A stretch of DNA of 64,000 nt from Paenibacillus sp. SYP-B3998 (lineage in GTDB: Bacteria; Bacillota; Bacilli; Paenibacillales; NBRC-103111), in assembly GCF_010820665.1 (NCBI RefSeq), contig NZ_JAAIKC010000014.1, forward strand, positions 62,001 through 126,000, in the 5' to 3' direction. Every line of letters starts with the position of its first letter. Within the stretch, counting starts at the first letter, position 1. Under the pieces are notes generated by a model that saw nothing but the letters and a program-made list of their open reading frames with translations, made no database searches and was not told the origin of the DNA. A program made the position numbers and the translations under genes. Positions 43,854 to 52,231 of this stretch are shown here, piece by piece.

Positions 43854-45444
43854 CTACTCTATTACGTCCCCCAGATTTCGCTCGATACAATGCATGATCG
43901 GCACGGGAAACCATATCCTCCAGCACCGTTGTACCATACTCTGGACTAGCCGAGTACTCCGCTACCCCGATACTTACGGTTAAGGGCACTTTGACACGCT
44001 CATCTTTATAAGGTTCTTCCATCAAACGTTTCCTCAATTTATTAGCTAAGCTTGCTGTCTCTTCCGCATTTTTATGAAGAGCCAGAATTATAAATTCTTC
44101 TCCGCCATATCGAGCGACAATTGTATCCAGGTCAGCCTCCTCTTTGAATAGGAAAGCCACGTGATGAAGCACCCGATCCCCCACTAAATGACCATAAGTG
44201 TCGTTAATTCGTTTAAAATGATCGATATCCAGCATCATCAAGGAGCAAGGTTGTCCTGCTACGATGCATGTCTGCAATTGCTCACTGCCTTCCAGCATCA
44301 TAAACCGTCTATTATGAATCTGCGTCAACTGGTCAACCAAAGCGGAATGCTCCAGCAGCGCTATGTTTGTTTTCAGCTTGCTTGACATCATATTGAACGT
44401 GGAGCACAACTGTTTCAACTCAACAGGAGCCAGTTTAATCTTGTCCACATCGATTTGATAGTCATAATTCCCGCTCTGTATAATCTTCGTCCCTCGAAGC
44501 AGATAGCGGATGGGTCGCTCAATGCGGGAAGTAATAGAGACCGTAGCAATAAAGCTAAGCAGCAGAGCTATCAAGCTAATGATGATAATAGTAACAATTA
44601 ATCGGTTTAATTTCTGGAAAATTTCTTTCTTTGCTATTTCCCCGACTACAATCCAGTTTTCCCCTGTGGACCATTGGTATTGACCGTAGACTTTATCACC
44701 ATGAAAGCCGATATAGGAATCGTTTGAGTCGATATTCTCATAAGCTCTTTGGATAATTTTTGTAGTCATCATGACATCAGCTTGCGGGCGGCTTAGGGAT
44801 CGAGAAGACGTTATTACTTTACCTGTCTTATCGACTACGAATACTTCACCCGTTTTCCCAAAACTAAGCTGCTCCATGAGCTTATCCAGCATATCCAGCG
44901 AAACCGATCCAACCACAACTCCCTGGAAATCCCCTTCATCCCCTAGTACAGGTGCAGAAAAGGTAATCATTTGCTTACCCGAAAGATTTGAAAATAAGAC
45001 ATCAGATATGTGCTCTTTTTTCTGAAGGGCCTCTGTAAAATAAGAGCGATCTCCAACAAAAATCGCAGCATTCGAATCCGCCTCCGATCGGTAATACCCC
45101 TCCTTATCTACGAAAAAAATACCATCAAACTCAGAATGGACACGAGAGTAATCCGCGATATCCTTATATAACTCAGATATTTGAAGAAGTTTTGCAGGGT
45201 CAGATTTCGCGAACCTTTTAATCGTATCTAGTTTCTCTTCGCTCCATCTTTCAATATATAAGCTCTGCAAAGCAATGATCTGCTTCAGCTGGCTTTCGGC
45301 TTCATTTAAACGATCGTGTTTCTCCGTAAAATAAAAAGGAACAATAATACAAAATTCGAGCGCAATAATAATAGTCCCAATCCATAAACGGAACCTTTGC
45401 TTTATCGTCTGGCTCAAAAAATAGGAATGTATTCCTCGCCTCAA
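43843..45444 (-). CDS. Membrane diguanylate cyclase (Cache-HAMP-GGDEF)
   Basis: A 533-residue signalling enzyme that makes c-di-GMP from two GTP. TM1 residues about 20-40, extracellular dCache sensor (about 45-275; contains FFVDKEGYYRSEADS and DKTGKVITSSRS), TM2 about 280-302, HAMP, then a GGDEF domain with an intact GGEEF active site (near residues 447-451). An RxxD inhibition site is not obvious. TTG start behind GAGGAG. Monocistronic, divergent from the TauE-type gene. Confidence 0.93.
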   Translation of the reverse strand: MRRGIHSYFLSQTIKQRFRLWIGTIIIALEFCIIVPFYFTEKHDRLNEAESQLKQIIALQSLYIERWSEEKLDTIKRFAKSDPAKLLQISELYKDIADYSRVHSEFDGIFFVDKEGYYRSEADSNAAIFVGDRSYFTEALQKKEHISDVLFSNLSGKQMITFSAPVLGDEGDFQGVVVGSVSLDMLDKLMEQLSFGKTGEVFVVDKTGKVITSSRSLSRPQADVMMTTKIIQRAYENIDSNDSYIGFHGDKVYGQYQWSTGENWIVVGEIAKKEIFQKLNRLIVTIIIISLIALLLSFIATVSITSRIERPIRYLLRGTKIIQSGNYDYQIDVDKIKLAPVELKQLCSTFNMMSSKLKTNIALLEHSALVDQLTQIHNRRFMMLEGSEQLQTCIVAGQPCSLMMLDIDHFKRINDTYGHLVGDRVLHHVAFLFKEEADLDTIVARYGGEEFIILALHKNAEETASLANKLRKRLMEEPYKDERVKVPLTVSIGVAEYSASPEYGTTVLEDMVSRADHALYRAKSGGRNRVELD

Positions 45445-45579
45445 GATGTTATGCTCCTCTTCATCCTTAATGCCATTATTATACCCCTCCTATCCATTTT
45501 TGTCGTTGAAAAGAGTCCTTTTTTGGCTTATGCTAACTTGTATCATCCTAAGTGAATGTTCAATTAAGGAGCCGACAAC

Positions 45580-46350
45580 ATGGAATACCCAAGTTTAGAG
45601 ATGCTCTTCTTTTTAATCGGTGCCGGTTTTTTAGCTGCTTTCATTGATGCTGTCGTCGGCGGCGGTGGTCTCATCTCGCTCCCTGCCTTGCTATTTGCCG
45701 GTCTTCCCCCTGTGTTTGGTCTGGGAACGAACAAGCTTGGCGGAACCATGTCTTCGCTGACAAGCACGAGTTCCTTTTTGCTATCCAAAAAAGTTAATAT
45801 GCGGTTAGCCGCTTGGCTATTCCCGCTCTCTTTTATCGGCGCCATCTTAGGCACCTATACGGTGAAACAGGTGCCCTCGGATTTTCTGAAGCCACTCGTC
45901 GTCTGTATGCTCGTCGTCGTCACCATCTATACGTTAATGAAAAAAAACTGGGGCGCTACCTCCACCTTCAGTGGCCTAACCGCCAAAACCATAACGCTGC
46001 TTATATGCGGCGCTTTCGCCATCGGTTTCTATGACGGATTTTTCGGACCAGGCGCAGGATCATTCCTGATCTTCCTGTTTCTCATGGTCGGCTTTGATTT
46101 CGTCGGTGCCTCCGCCAATGCCAAGGTGCTGAACTTGGCGAGTAATGCAGCTAGCCTAGGCACCTTTTTCTTGATGAAATCCGTCAATTGGTATTACGGA
46201 TTGCCCATGGGTATAGCAATGATTGCAGGTGCGCTAATTGGCTCTCAGGTTGCTATTCGCAAAGGCAGCACCTTCGTTAAGCCACTGTTCATTCTCGTAA
46301 CCGTGCTGCTTATTGGCAAGCAGGTTTGGACATTGATTTTCCATGCTTAA
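45580..46350 (+). CDS. TauE/SafE (TSUP) family permease
   Basis: A 256-residue membrane protein with about eight helices. The repeated motif AFIDAVVGGGGLISLPALL and its counterpart GFYDGFFGPGAGSFLIFLF mark the TauE/SafE family, which exports or imports sulfur-containing anions. Substrate unknown. AAGGAG precedes the ATG. A terminator follows. Confidence 0.92.
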   Translation: MEYPSLEMLFFLIGAGFLAAFIDAVVGGGGLISLPALLFAGLPPVFGLGTNKLGGTMSSLTSTSSFLLSKKVNMRLAAWLFPLSFIGAILGTYTVKQVPSDFLKPLVVCMLVVVTIYTLMKKNWGATSTFSGLTAKTITLLICGAFAIGFYDGFFGPGAGSFLIFLFLMVGFDFVGASANAKVLNLASNAASLGTFFLMKSVNWYYGLPMGIAMIAGALIGSQVAIRKGSTFVKPLFILVTVLLIGKQVWTLIFHA

Positions 46351-46366
46351 TCTAACCGAAGCCTTC

Positions 46367-46400
46367 CCACAACATGTCGGGGAGGCTTCGCTTCCTTACA
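46367..46400 (+). terminator. Hairpin after the TauE-type gene
   Basis: CGAAGCCTTCCC / GGGGAGGCTTCG stem, then CTTCCTT. The T-run is weak. Confidence 0.6.
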
Positions 46401-46457
46401 GCAGCCAAAAACCATATAATGAATAAAGCTTATTAGCCTGTTGGAAATGAGGATGTT

Positions 46458-48608
46458 ATGCCGATGAAAATACTTGTATTAACCGAAAAACCTAGCGTTG
46501 CCAAAGAAATTGCCCGTGTGCTTGGCTGTACCCACAAACAGAAGCACCATTTCGAAGGACCTAAATATGTCGTTACTTGGGCGCTTGGCCATCTTGTTAC
46601 GCTTGCCGAGCCTGACGATTACGATTCCAAATACAAAACCTGGAACCTCGAAGATCTTCCGATCATTCCAGATAAAATGAAGCTTAAGGTCATTAAAGAA
46701 ACCTCGCAGCAGTATCGTGGGATTGAGCAGCTAAGCCGCCGTACAGACCTCGCGGAGCTGGTCGTTGCAACCGATGCGGGGCGCGAAGGCGAGCTCGTCG
46801 CGCGCTGGATCATGGAGCTGATCCGTTGGAAAAAGCCGTTCAAGCGGCTCTGGATCTCTTCGCAGACGGATCAGGCCATTCGTGAAGGCTTCGCGCAGCT
46901 GAAGCCGGGTACGGACTATAACAGGCTGTATCAAGCAGCCGTGTGCCGTTCAGAGGCCGATTGGCTCATCGGCCTCAATGTAACCCGCGCGTTAACCAGC
47001 AAGTTCGGCGCGTCACTGTCTGCGGGGCGCGTACAGACGCCCACACTCGCGATGATGATTAACCGTGAAACGGAAATCCGTGAATTCCGCTCCGTCGACT
47101 ACTGGCTTATCGAAGCGGATCTAGGTCCTTTCCGCGCTAGCTGGCGAGATCCAAAAACAGGGGATTCGCGTATTTTTGATCTTGAGCGCGCCAACGCGCT
47201 CAAGACGAAACTCCAAGGCCAGAATGGGAAGATCGTTCAGGTTCAGCAAACGGAGAAGCAGATTCCGCATCCGCTGGCCTATGATCTAACCGAGCTGCAG
47301 CGAGATGCCAACCGCAAATTCGGCTTTTCAGCTAAACAGACATCGAATGTGCTGCAGCGATTGTATGAGCAGTACAAGCTCGTTACTTATCCGCGAACCG
47401 ATTCGCGATACTTAACTTCCGATATGGTACCTACCTTGCTTGGCAGACTTAAAGGGGCAGCCATTGGACCGTATGCGCCGCTTGCCGCTCCGTTTATCCG
47501 CAAGCCTTTAACGATAACTAAACGCATCGTTGACGATAGTAAGGTCAGCGATCATCATGCCATCATCCCGACTGGCGAGGCCATTTCACTAGCCACCCTT
47601 AGTGCCGATGAACGTCGCCTTTATGACCTTATTGTTCGAAGATTTCTTGCTTTATTTTATGGACCGTGCCGTTATGACGAGACGAAGCTAACGGTGGAAA
47701 TCGCCGGCGAGAAGCTTTACGCCTCAGGTAAGGTGGTTAAGCAGGCTGGCTGGAAAGAAGTATATGGCGCTTCGGATTTCTCTGATCCAGATCGTGAAGA
47801 GGCTGAAACCGATGACGATGCTTCTCAACTATTGCCACAGGCCAAAGCGATGGACCCAGTGACCGTCAAAAACAGCCGTCAATTAGGCCGTCAGACGAAG
47901 CCTCCTGCTCGCTATAACGAGGCTTCCTTACTCTCTCAGATGGAGAAACATAATCTGGGTACGCCAGCAACGCGCGCAGACATTATTGAAAAATTAGTTT
48001 CCTCGGACACCATTGAACGTCAAGGTTCTGTCTTAATGCCGACTGGTAAAGGCACACAGCTTATCGAGCTAGCCTCCGAAGAATTGCGTTCACCAGAACT
48101 TACAGCTCGTTGGGAACTCGAGCTTGAACAAATTGCCAAGGGCAAGGGAAGTATGGACAAGTTTTTGAGCGGGATTCGCTCCAAAGCGGCAGAACTCGTT
48201 AGTGAGGTCAAAAAGAGTGACGCGGCGTACAAGCCGCATAATTTAACGGGAAGCAAATGTCCGGACTGTGGGGAATATCTCCAGGAAGTGAAGGGGAAAC
48301 GCGGTCGTTATCTCGTTTGTTCTAGTCGGGAGTGTTCGTATAAACGTGAAGCAGACGGCCAACTTTCGAATCGTCGTTGTCCGCAATGTCATAAGAAGAT
48401 GGAGATTCACACAGGAAAGTCAGGTAAATATTTCCAATGTCGTCCGTGTAATGTGGTCGAAAAGTTGGAAAATGAAGGGGCTGGCGGCCGCCGTGCATCA
48501 GCAAAAGCCAATCGGCAAATGATCGAGAAATTTTCGGATAACTCTCAGTTGAACAACAGCCTTGCTGACAAACTGCTCGCAGCGCTGCAAGAGAAGAAAA
48601 ACAGTTAG
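46458..48608 (+). CDS. topB: DNA topoisomerase III
   Basis: A 716-residue type IA topoisomerase that separates single-strand-linked DNA. Toprim domain at the N-terminus (LTEKPSVAKEIARVLGC; VVATDAGREGELVARWI), active-site Tyr311 in VTYPRTDSRYL, and a C-terminal zinc-ribbon tail with two Cys clusters (CPDCG..CSSREC; CPQCHKK..CRPC). Length matches TopB rather than TopA. TGAGGA precedes the ATG. Part of the gene is GC-rich. Confidence 0.96.
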   Translation: MPMKILVLTEKPSVAKEIARVLGCTHKQKHHFEGPKYVVTWALGHLVTLAEPDDYDSKYKTWNLEDLPIIPDKMKLKVIKETSQQYRGIEQLSRRTDLAELVVATDAGREGELVARWIMELIRWKKPFKRLWISSQTDQAIREGFAQLKPGTDYNRLYQAAVCRSEADWLIGLNVTRALTSKFGASLSAGRVQTPTLAMMINRETEIREFRSVDYWLIEADLGPFRASWRDPKTGDSRIFDLERANALKTKLQGQNGKIVQVQQTEKQIPHPLAYDLTELQRDANRKFGFSAKQTSNVLQRLYEQYKLVTYPRTDSRYLTSDMVPTLLGRLKGAAIGPYAPLAAPFIRKPLTITKRIVDDSKVSDHHAIIPTGEAISLATLSADERRLYDLIVRRFLALFYGPCRYDETKLTVEIAGEKLYASGKVVKQAGWKEVYGASDFSDPDREEAETDDDASQLLPQAKAMDPVTVKNSRQLGRQTKPPARYNEASLLSQMEKHNLGTPATRADIIEKLVSSDTIERQGSVLMPTGKGTQLIELASEELRSPELTARWELELEQIAKGKGSMDKFLSGIRSKAAELVSEVKKSDAAYKPHNLTGSKCPDCGEYLQEVKGKRGRYLVCSSRECSYKREADGQLSNRRCPQCHKKMEIHTGKSGKYFQCRPCNVVEKLENEGAGGRRASAKANRQMIEKFSDNSQLNNSLADKLLAALQEKKNS

Positions 48609-48635
48609 TTCGTTAGTTCAAACCTACTTCTATCC

Positions 48636-48666
48636 AACCCATGCTTACTGCGTGGGTTTTTTTATA
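48636..48666 (+). terminator. Terminator of topB
   Basis: AACCCATGC / GCGTGGGTT stem followed by seven T residues. Confidence 0.9.
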
Positions 48667-49018
48667 TTTTAGAACATGTATCTGCTTTTGGGGGCTGCAC
48701 AGAACCTTTAATTGCTAATTGCAGCTCTTCAACACTCGTAATCCCTAAACTGATGAGCGCTTCACCCGCTTCCATGTAAACGCCGGCCAGCAGATGCATG
48801 CTTGTGTTGGGAACAAGTGACTTTTTGAATTCATGGAATAACACAGCATTATACGTTCTAAGCACAGACATGAATTCCACTGTCGGAGGAACGATATTTC
48901 GAATCGCTGAAACTTCCCAGAAGAAGTCTCTCACCTGTATAATATCCGTACCCGTACGATTCAATCTACGGATCATAGCAAAAAACTCATCAATTAATTC
49001 TTTTCTTTCTGGTGACAT
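48662..49018 (-). CDS. Hypothetical protein (118 residues)
   Basis: An unrecognised soluble, helical protein of 118 residues: LIDEFFAMIRRLNRTGTD, RDFFWEVSAIRNIVPPTVEFM, HEFKKSLVPNTSMHLLAGVYMEAGEALISLG. The regular helix pattern and GGAGATG ahead of the ATG support a real gene. Its 3' end meets the topB terminator. No function can be assigned. Confidence 0.6.
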   Translation of the reverse strand: MSPERKELIDEFFAMIRRLNRTGTDIIQVRDFFWEVSAIRNIVPPTVEFMSVLRTYNAVLFHEFKKSLVPNTSMHLLAGVYMEAGEALISLGITSVEELQLAIKGSVQPPKADTCSKI

Positions 49019-49119
49019 GCAATCATCTCCTAATTGCCTAAACTAGGGATCCTACCCTTTCTATATAGAATATCATAAGTAGTTCTTTTGATCTATTTTC
49101 ATAGGGTTACAGACTCATT

Positions 49120-49584
49120 CTATTGTACATTTTTAGCAACGGTTCTTTTGCGTAAAGAAAAAAACATATCTAATACGATCAACAACACACCTAGATTAAT
49201 AGCTAAATCTGCAAGATTCATTACACCATTACCTGAATAAAAGACGAGGAAATCTGTTACCTTTCCATAAAGCAGTCTCTCCACGCCATTACCAATGGCC
49301 CCGCCTACGAATAGAGCCGCCCCGGATTCCTTCAGGAATCCACGAATAAGACCCTTTTTTCGGTAATACATGACAGCGATGATAAAAAGAACGGCGAGAA
49401 TGCCCAAATAACGAGCCCCTCCTTGCAGCGTGCTTCCTGCCGCTCCCGTATTTTGGTAATAAGTAAAGGAAATGAAATCCTTATAAAAAGGCATCGATTC
49501 GCCCACCTCCAGCATGGAGCGAATGGCATATTTAGAAAGCTGGTCAGCCGCTGTCACAACCAAAACAATGAGATAGAATAACAT
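49120..49584 (-). CDS. lspA: Lipoprotein signal peptidase
   Basis: A 154-residue membrane protease that removes signal peptides from prolipoproteins (EC 3.4.23.36). Four helices; conserved ADQLSKY, YQNTGAA, GAIGNGVERLLYGKVTDFL and NLADLAIN. The catalytic aspartates fall in VTDF and NLAD. GNGVER replaces the usual GNxxDR, a mild departure at a non-catalytic site. Often lspA lies with ileS or rluD; here it stands alone, so a second copy may exist elsewhere. Confidence 0.9.
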   Translation of the reverse strand: MLFYLIVLVVTAADQLSKYAIRSMLEVGESMPFYKDFISFTYYQNTGAAGSTLQGGARYLGILAVLFIIAVMYYRKKGLIRGFLKESGAALFVGGAIGNGVERLLYGKVTDFLVFYSGNGVMNLADLAINLGVLLIVLDMFFSLRKRTVAKNVQ

Positions 49585-49654
49585 CTATACGCCTCCTTCG
49601 CTTGAATCTACTATAACTATTTTACATGATTTCAGATCCATACGGCTAATGCTG

Positions 49655-49689
49655 CAAAATAAAGAGACAGCAGCTTACGCTACTATCTC
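49655..49689 (-). terminator. Terminator-like hairpin downstream of the methyltransferase gene
   Basis: GAGATAGTAGC / GCTGCTGTCTC stem with G-U pairs followed by TTTATTTT on the minus strand, about 45 bases after the stop at 49734. Confidence 0.65.
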
Positions 49690-49733
49690 AAAAAACAAAT
49701 CTGTTTTTTACATACTATTCATCAACATGTCTT

Positions 49734-50342
49734 TTAAGCAAAGGGCTTACGTGCAATTAACATACTTGCAGCATGCTGGTGAGGAATTCCGGAAGAGCTG
49801 CAGTCGAAAATGTATGCCTCGGTGTAGAGCAATTCCCAATCGATATAATAGGATTGGAGCTCTTCCCTTTGGTATAAATACTCATTACGTCCCCAATCGG
49901 GGGCTAATGCGACATCTGGGTGCTCGTTGAAAGCAAATAGGACGTGCATTCCTCCCACGCTTGTATTCTTTTTCCACAAACGAAATTGTTCACTTCGTCT
50001 GTTCGGTTGGACATACTGAAGGGCTCCTATCGAATATAGTAAATCTACAGGCTGAGGAGGCTGGAAGTCGTTGATGTCGCCTTCCTGTACGTCGATTGTG
50101 ACACCCGACTCCTTAGCGAGACGAATGGCCTTGTCTAGTCCAGACGTTGCTAAATCAACAGCCAATACGTTGTAACCTTGCTGAGCCAAATACACGCTGT
50201 CTCGACCTTCCCCAGCGCCCAAATCCACTGCATGACCCGCTGCAGGAGCATAGAAGCGGATTTTCCGAGCAAGTTGATTCGCTTCCTTCCCCCAGTAGTA
50301 CGCATCTTGTTGGTATAGCTCTTGTAATTCTTCTTTATCCAT
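49734..50342 (-). CDS. Class I SAM-dependent methyltransferase (TehB-like)
   Basis: A 202-residue methyltransferase with motif I VDLGAGEGRDSVYLAQQG, acidic motif II VLAVDLA and motif post-I VQEGDINDFQ. Similar to TehB/tellurite-resistance methyltransferases; substrate unknown. ATG 50342 has GAGGA eight bases upstream, so longer in-frame starts are rejected. Confidence 0.85.
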   Translation of the reverse strand: MDKEELQELYQQDAYYWGKEANQLARKIRFYAPAAGHAVDLGAGEGRDSVYLAQQGYNVLAVDLATSGLDKAIRLAKESGVTIDVQEGDINDFQPPQPVDLLYSIGALQYVQPNRRSEQFRLWKKNTSVGGMHVLFAFNEHPDVALAPDWGRNEYLYQREELQSYYIDWELLYTEAYIFDCSSSGIPHQHAASMLIARKPFA

Positions 50343-50403
50343 CGTATACATCCTCACTTTCAATTCAACATACAAGGCCAAATACAAAGCCTATATAAGC
50401 AAA

Positions 50404-50427
50404 ATAAACCTTAACGTTACGTTAAGG
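50404..50427 (-). terminator. Terminator of the HAD phosphatase gene
   Basis: CCTTAACGT / ACGTTAAGG stem followed by TTTATTTT on the minus strand; the stem includes the stop codon of the gene. Confidence 0.75.
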
Positions 50428-51052
50428 TCAAGAGTGTTTTCACTAATTCTCCCGGTGAATGAACGACATAGTCGGGACTACCGCTTCGTAAGAGTCCTGG
50501 GGCATCATAACCCCAAGTCACTGCAATAATCGGAACGCCTAGCTTTCTGCAGGCCTCAATGTCCCGCAGTTCGTCGCCGACATAAATAATTTGCGATGGG
50601 GTAACCCCCCATTGCTTCATAACTTTACGAATAGACTGATGCTTACCAAAAACATGCTTAGCAGATATAATTTCTTTGAAAGCGCCATCGAGCTTATTGT
50701 TCTTGAGGAAGAGTCGGATATTGCTCGCCGAATTCGAAGAAAGGATAGAGCACTTTATTCCTTTCCCCGATAGACGCGCAATCACCTCCTTCATCCCAGG
50801 CACGATTTGCAGCATACGGATGTTCTCCTGATAGCGTTGCCTTCCATCCATGGCAAGCTTGGGGATTTGCAGTACCGGAACGCCCAATCGTTCCACTCGT
50901 TCAAGAATAGAGAGAGACCGGAGAGCAGCAAGATCATGCTCCTGGATGATTCGGAAGCGATGCTGCACCGCCATTTCGTTATACAGCTTCACAAGCAAGG
51001 CACGGGAATCGACCAATGTTCCATCGAAATCAAAAAGTATGTGCTTCGCCAT
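50417..51052 (-). CDS. HAD family hydrolase (phosphoglycolate-phosphatase-like)
   Basis: A 211-residue HAD hydrolase: motif I DFDGTLVDS (nucleophile Asp8), motif II CSILSSNSASN, Lys in KHVFGKHQSI, motif IV IIYVGDELRDIEACRKLG. The cap helices fit the phosphoglycolate phosphatase/PpaX group. The ATG shares one base with the stop of the upstream Cys-rich gene (TGATG), showing translational coupling. Confidence 0.9.
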   Translation of the reverse strand: MAKHILFDFDGTLVDSRALLVKLYNEMAVQHRFRIIQEHDLAALRSLSILERVERLGVPVLQIPKLAMDGRQRYQENIRMLQIVPGMKEVIARLSGKGIKCSILSSNSASNIRLFLKNNKLDGAFKEIISAKHVFGKHQSIRKVMKQWGVTPSQIIYVGDELRDIEACRKLGVPIIAVTWGYDAPGLLRSGSPDYVVHSPGELVKTLLTLT

Positions 51053-51342
51053 CAGGACGTATATAGAAACAAGGCCGGACCCTCGGGCGGCACTTGACGG
51101 ATTTGATTGTGGATAAACTCCTCAAGGGGGTCTAAGGCATAATGGGGATTGCTCACAACGCGCAGATCTTCCCAGATACACATCATGCTCTGCTCGTGGC
51201 CTTCCATACTACCTGCAAACATTTTACAGCCACTGCAGAACTGCTCCTTCTGCTGGCCATCGAGCTTCACTATTTTATTGCGTAGACAGCAGTAAATTTC
51301 ATGATCGGCATTACATACATTAACATGTGTAATTAGAGCCAT
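51052..51342 (-). CDS. Small cysteine-rich protein coupled to HAD hydrolase
   Basis: A 96-residue protein of unknown function. Cys residues at 10, 18, 19, 36, 39 and 55 include CxxC (CSGC), with nearby His and Asp, suggesting a bound metal ion, probably zinc. AGGAG precedes the ATG. It is the first gene of a two-gene operon with the HAD hydrolase, joined by a TGATG overlap. Confidence 0.7.
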   Translation of the reverse strand: MALITHVNVCNADHEIYCCLRNKIVKLDGQQKEQFCSGCKMFAGSMEGHEQSMMCIWEDLRVVSNPHYALDPLEEFIHNQIRQVPPEGPALFLYTS

Positions 51343-51505
51343 CGTTTATCAACTCCTTGCGGCACATTTTGTGTGTAATAGTAAGTGTATCGACGTACTA
51401 TAAAGTGTATGACAGTTTTTTAAAAACGCGAGAATTTTTATCATGACAAGCAGCCTAAATTTGCTACAATTAAGGAAAACTTACGAAATCTGAGGAGGAA
51501 ACCGC

Positions 51506-52078
51506 ATGCAAAACTGGTCTCATTATGTGATTCCATTTCTTATCATCGGCTTTGTTATTTATCGTCGCACGAAGCGAACGATCGGCTTTCAACGGCTTTC
51601 CCCCCGCAGGTTGAAATTCCGTCTCATCCTGTTCAGTCTCATTGGTCTGATCATCTTCATGCTTGGATTCGTTCATCCGATTCACTTTATCAGCTACGCG
51701 ATTGGTTTAGCGGCAGGCGTTGCTCTCGGACTTACCGCCATTCGTCATACTCGCTTCGAGCAGCGTCCAGACGGTTGGTATTACCGGACCCACCTGTGGG
51801 TCGAAATCGCTGTGTTAGTGCTTTTTCTCAGCCGGATTGCCTATCGACTGGTTTTCATCACCGTTGTCTCCAATTCAGCTAGCATGAATCCCGCCGATCT
51901 ATCGCAATTTACTAAAGACCCCCTAACAGCCGGCGTCTTTTTCGTCATCGTTTCTTACTACATTTTATTTTTGAGCTATTTGCTGCGTGAAGAGGTCAAG
52001 CTTGAGAAGAATCCGCCCTCCTTGGATGATAAAAACAGCTCCAGCTCCGTATCGAATGCGACACTTGATAATGTGTAG
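51506..52078 (+). CDS. CcdC-like membrane protein (DUF1453)
   Basis: A 190-residue membrane protein with about five helices, resembling CcdC of Bacillus: FLIIGFVIYRRTKRTIGFQ, LIGLIIFMLGF, GLTAIRHTRFEQRPDGWYYRTHLWVE. CcdC was linked by gene position to cytochrome c maturation, but its role is unproven. GAGGAGG precedes the ATG. The C-terminus is Ser/Asn-rich. Confidence 0.85.
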   Translation: MQNWSHYVIPFLIIGFVIYRRTKRTIGFQRLSPRRLKFRLILFSLIGLIIFMLGFVHPIHFISYAIGLAAGVALGLTAIRHTRFEQRPDGWYYRTHLWVEIAVLVLFLSRIAYRLVFITVVSNSASMNPADLSQFTKDPLTAGVFFVIVSYYILFLSYLLREEVKLEKNPPSLDDKNSSSSVSNATLDNV

Positions 52079-52112
52079 ACTACTGAGCCTTGGCACTTAA
52101 GACCTCAAATTC

Positions 52113-52161
52113 AACAAAACCTCCAACCCCACTGTCCTAGTGGTTTTGGAGGTTTTGTTAT
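52113..52161. terminator. Strong bidirectional terminator
   Basis: AACAAAACCTCCAA..CACT / AGTG..TTGGAGGTTTTGTT stem between the CcdC-like gene and the convergent ABC exporter gene, with A- and T-runs in the outer stem. Confidence 0.85.
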
Positions 52162-52231
52162 TCAGCTTCTGTTATTTTCTCATCGGATACTACCTTCTGA
52201 AGACTGCCCCTTCTTCGCATCTCGCGTCGCC

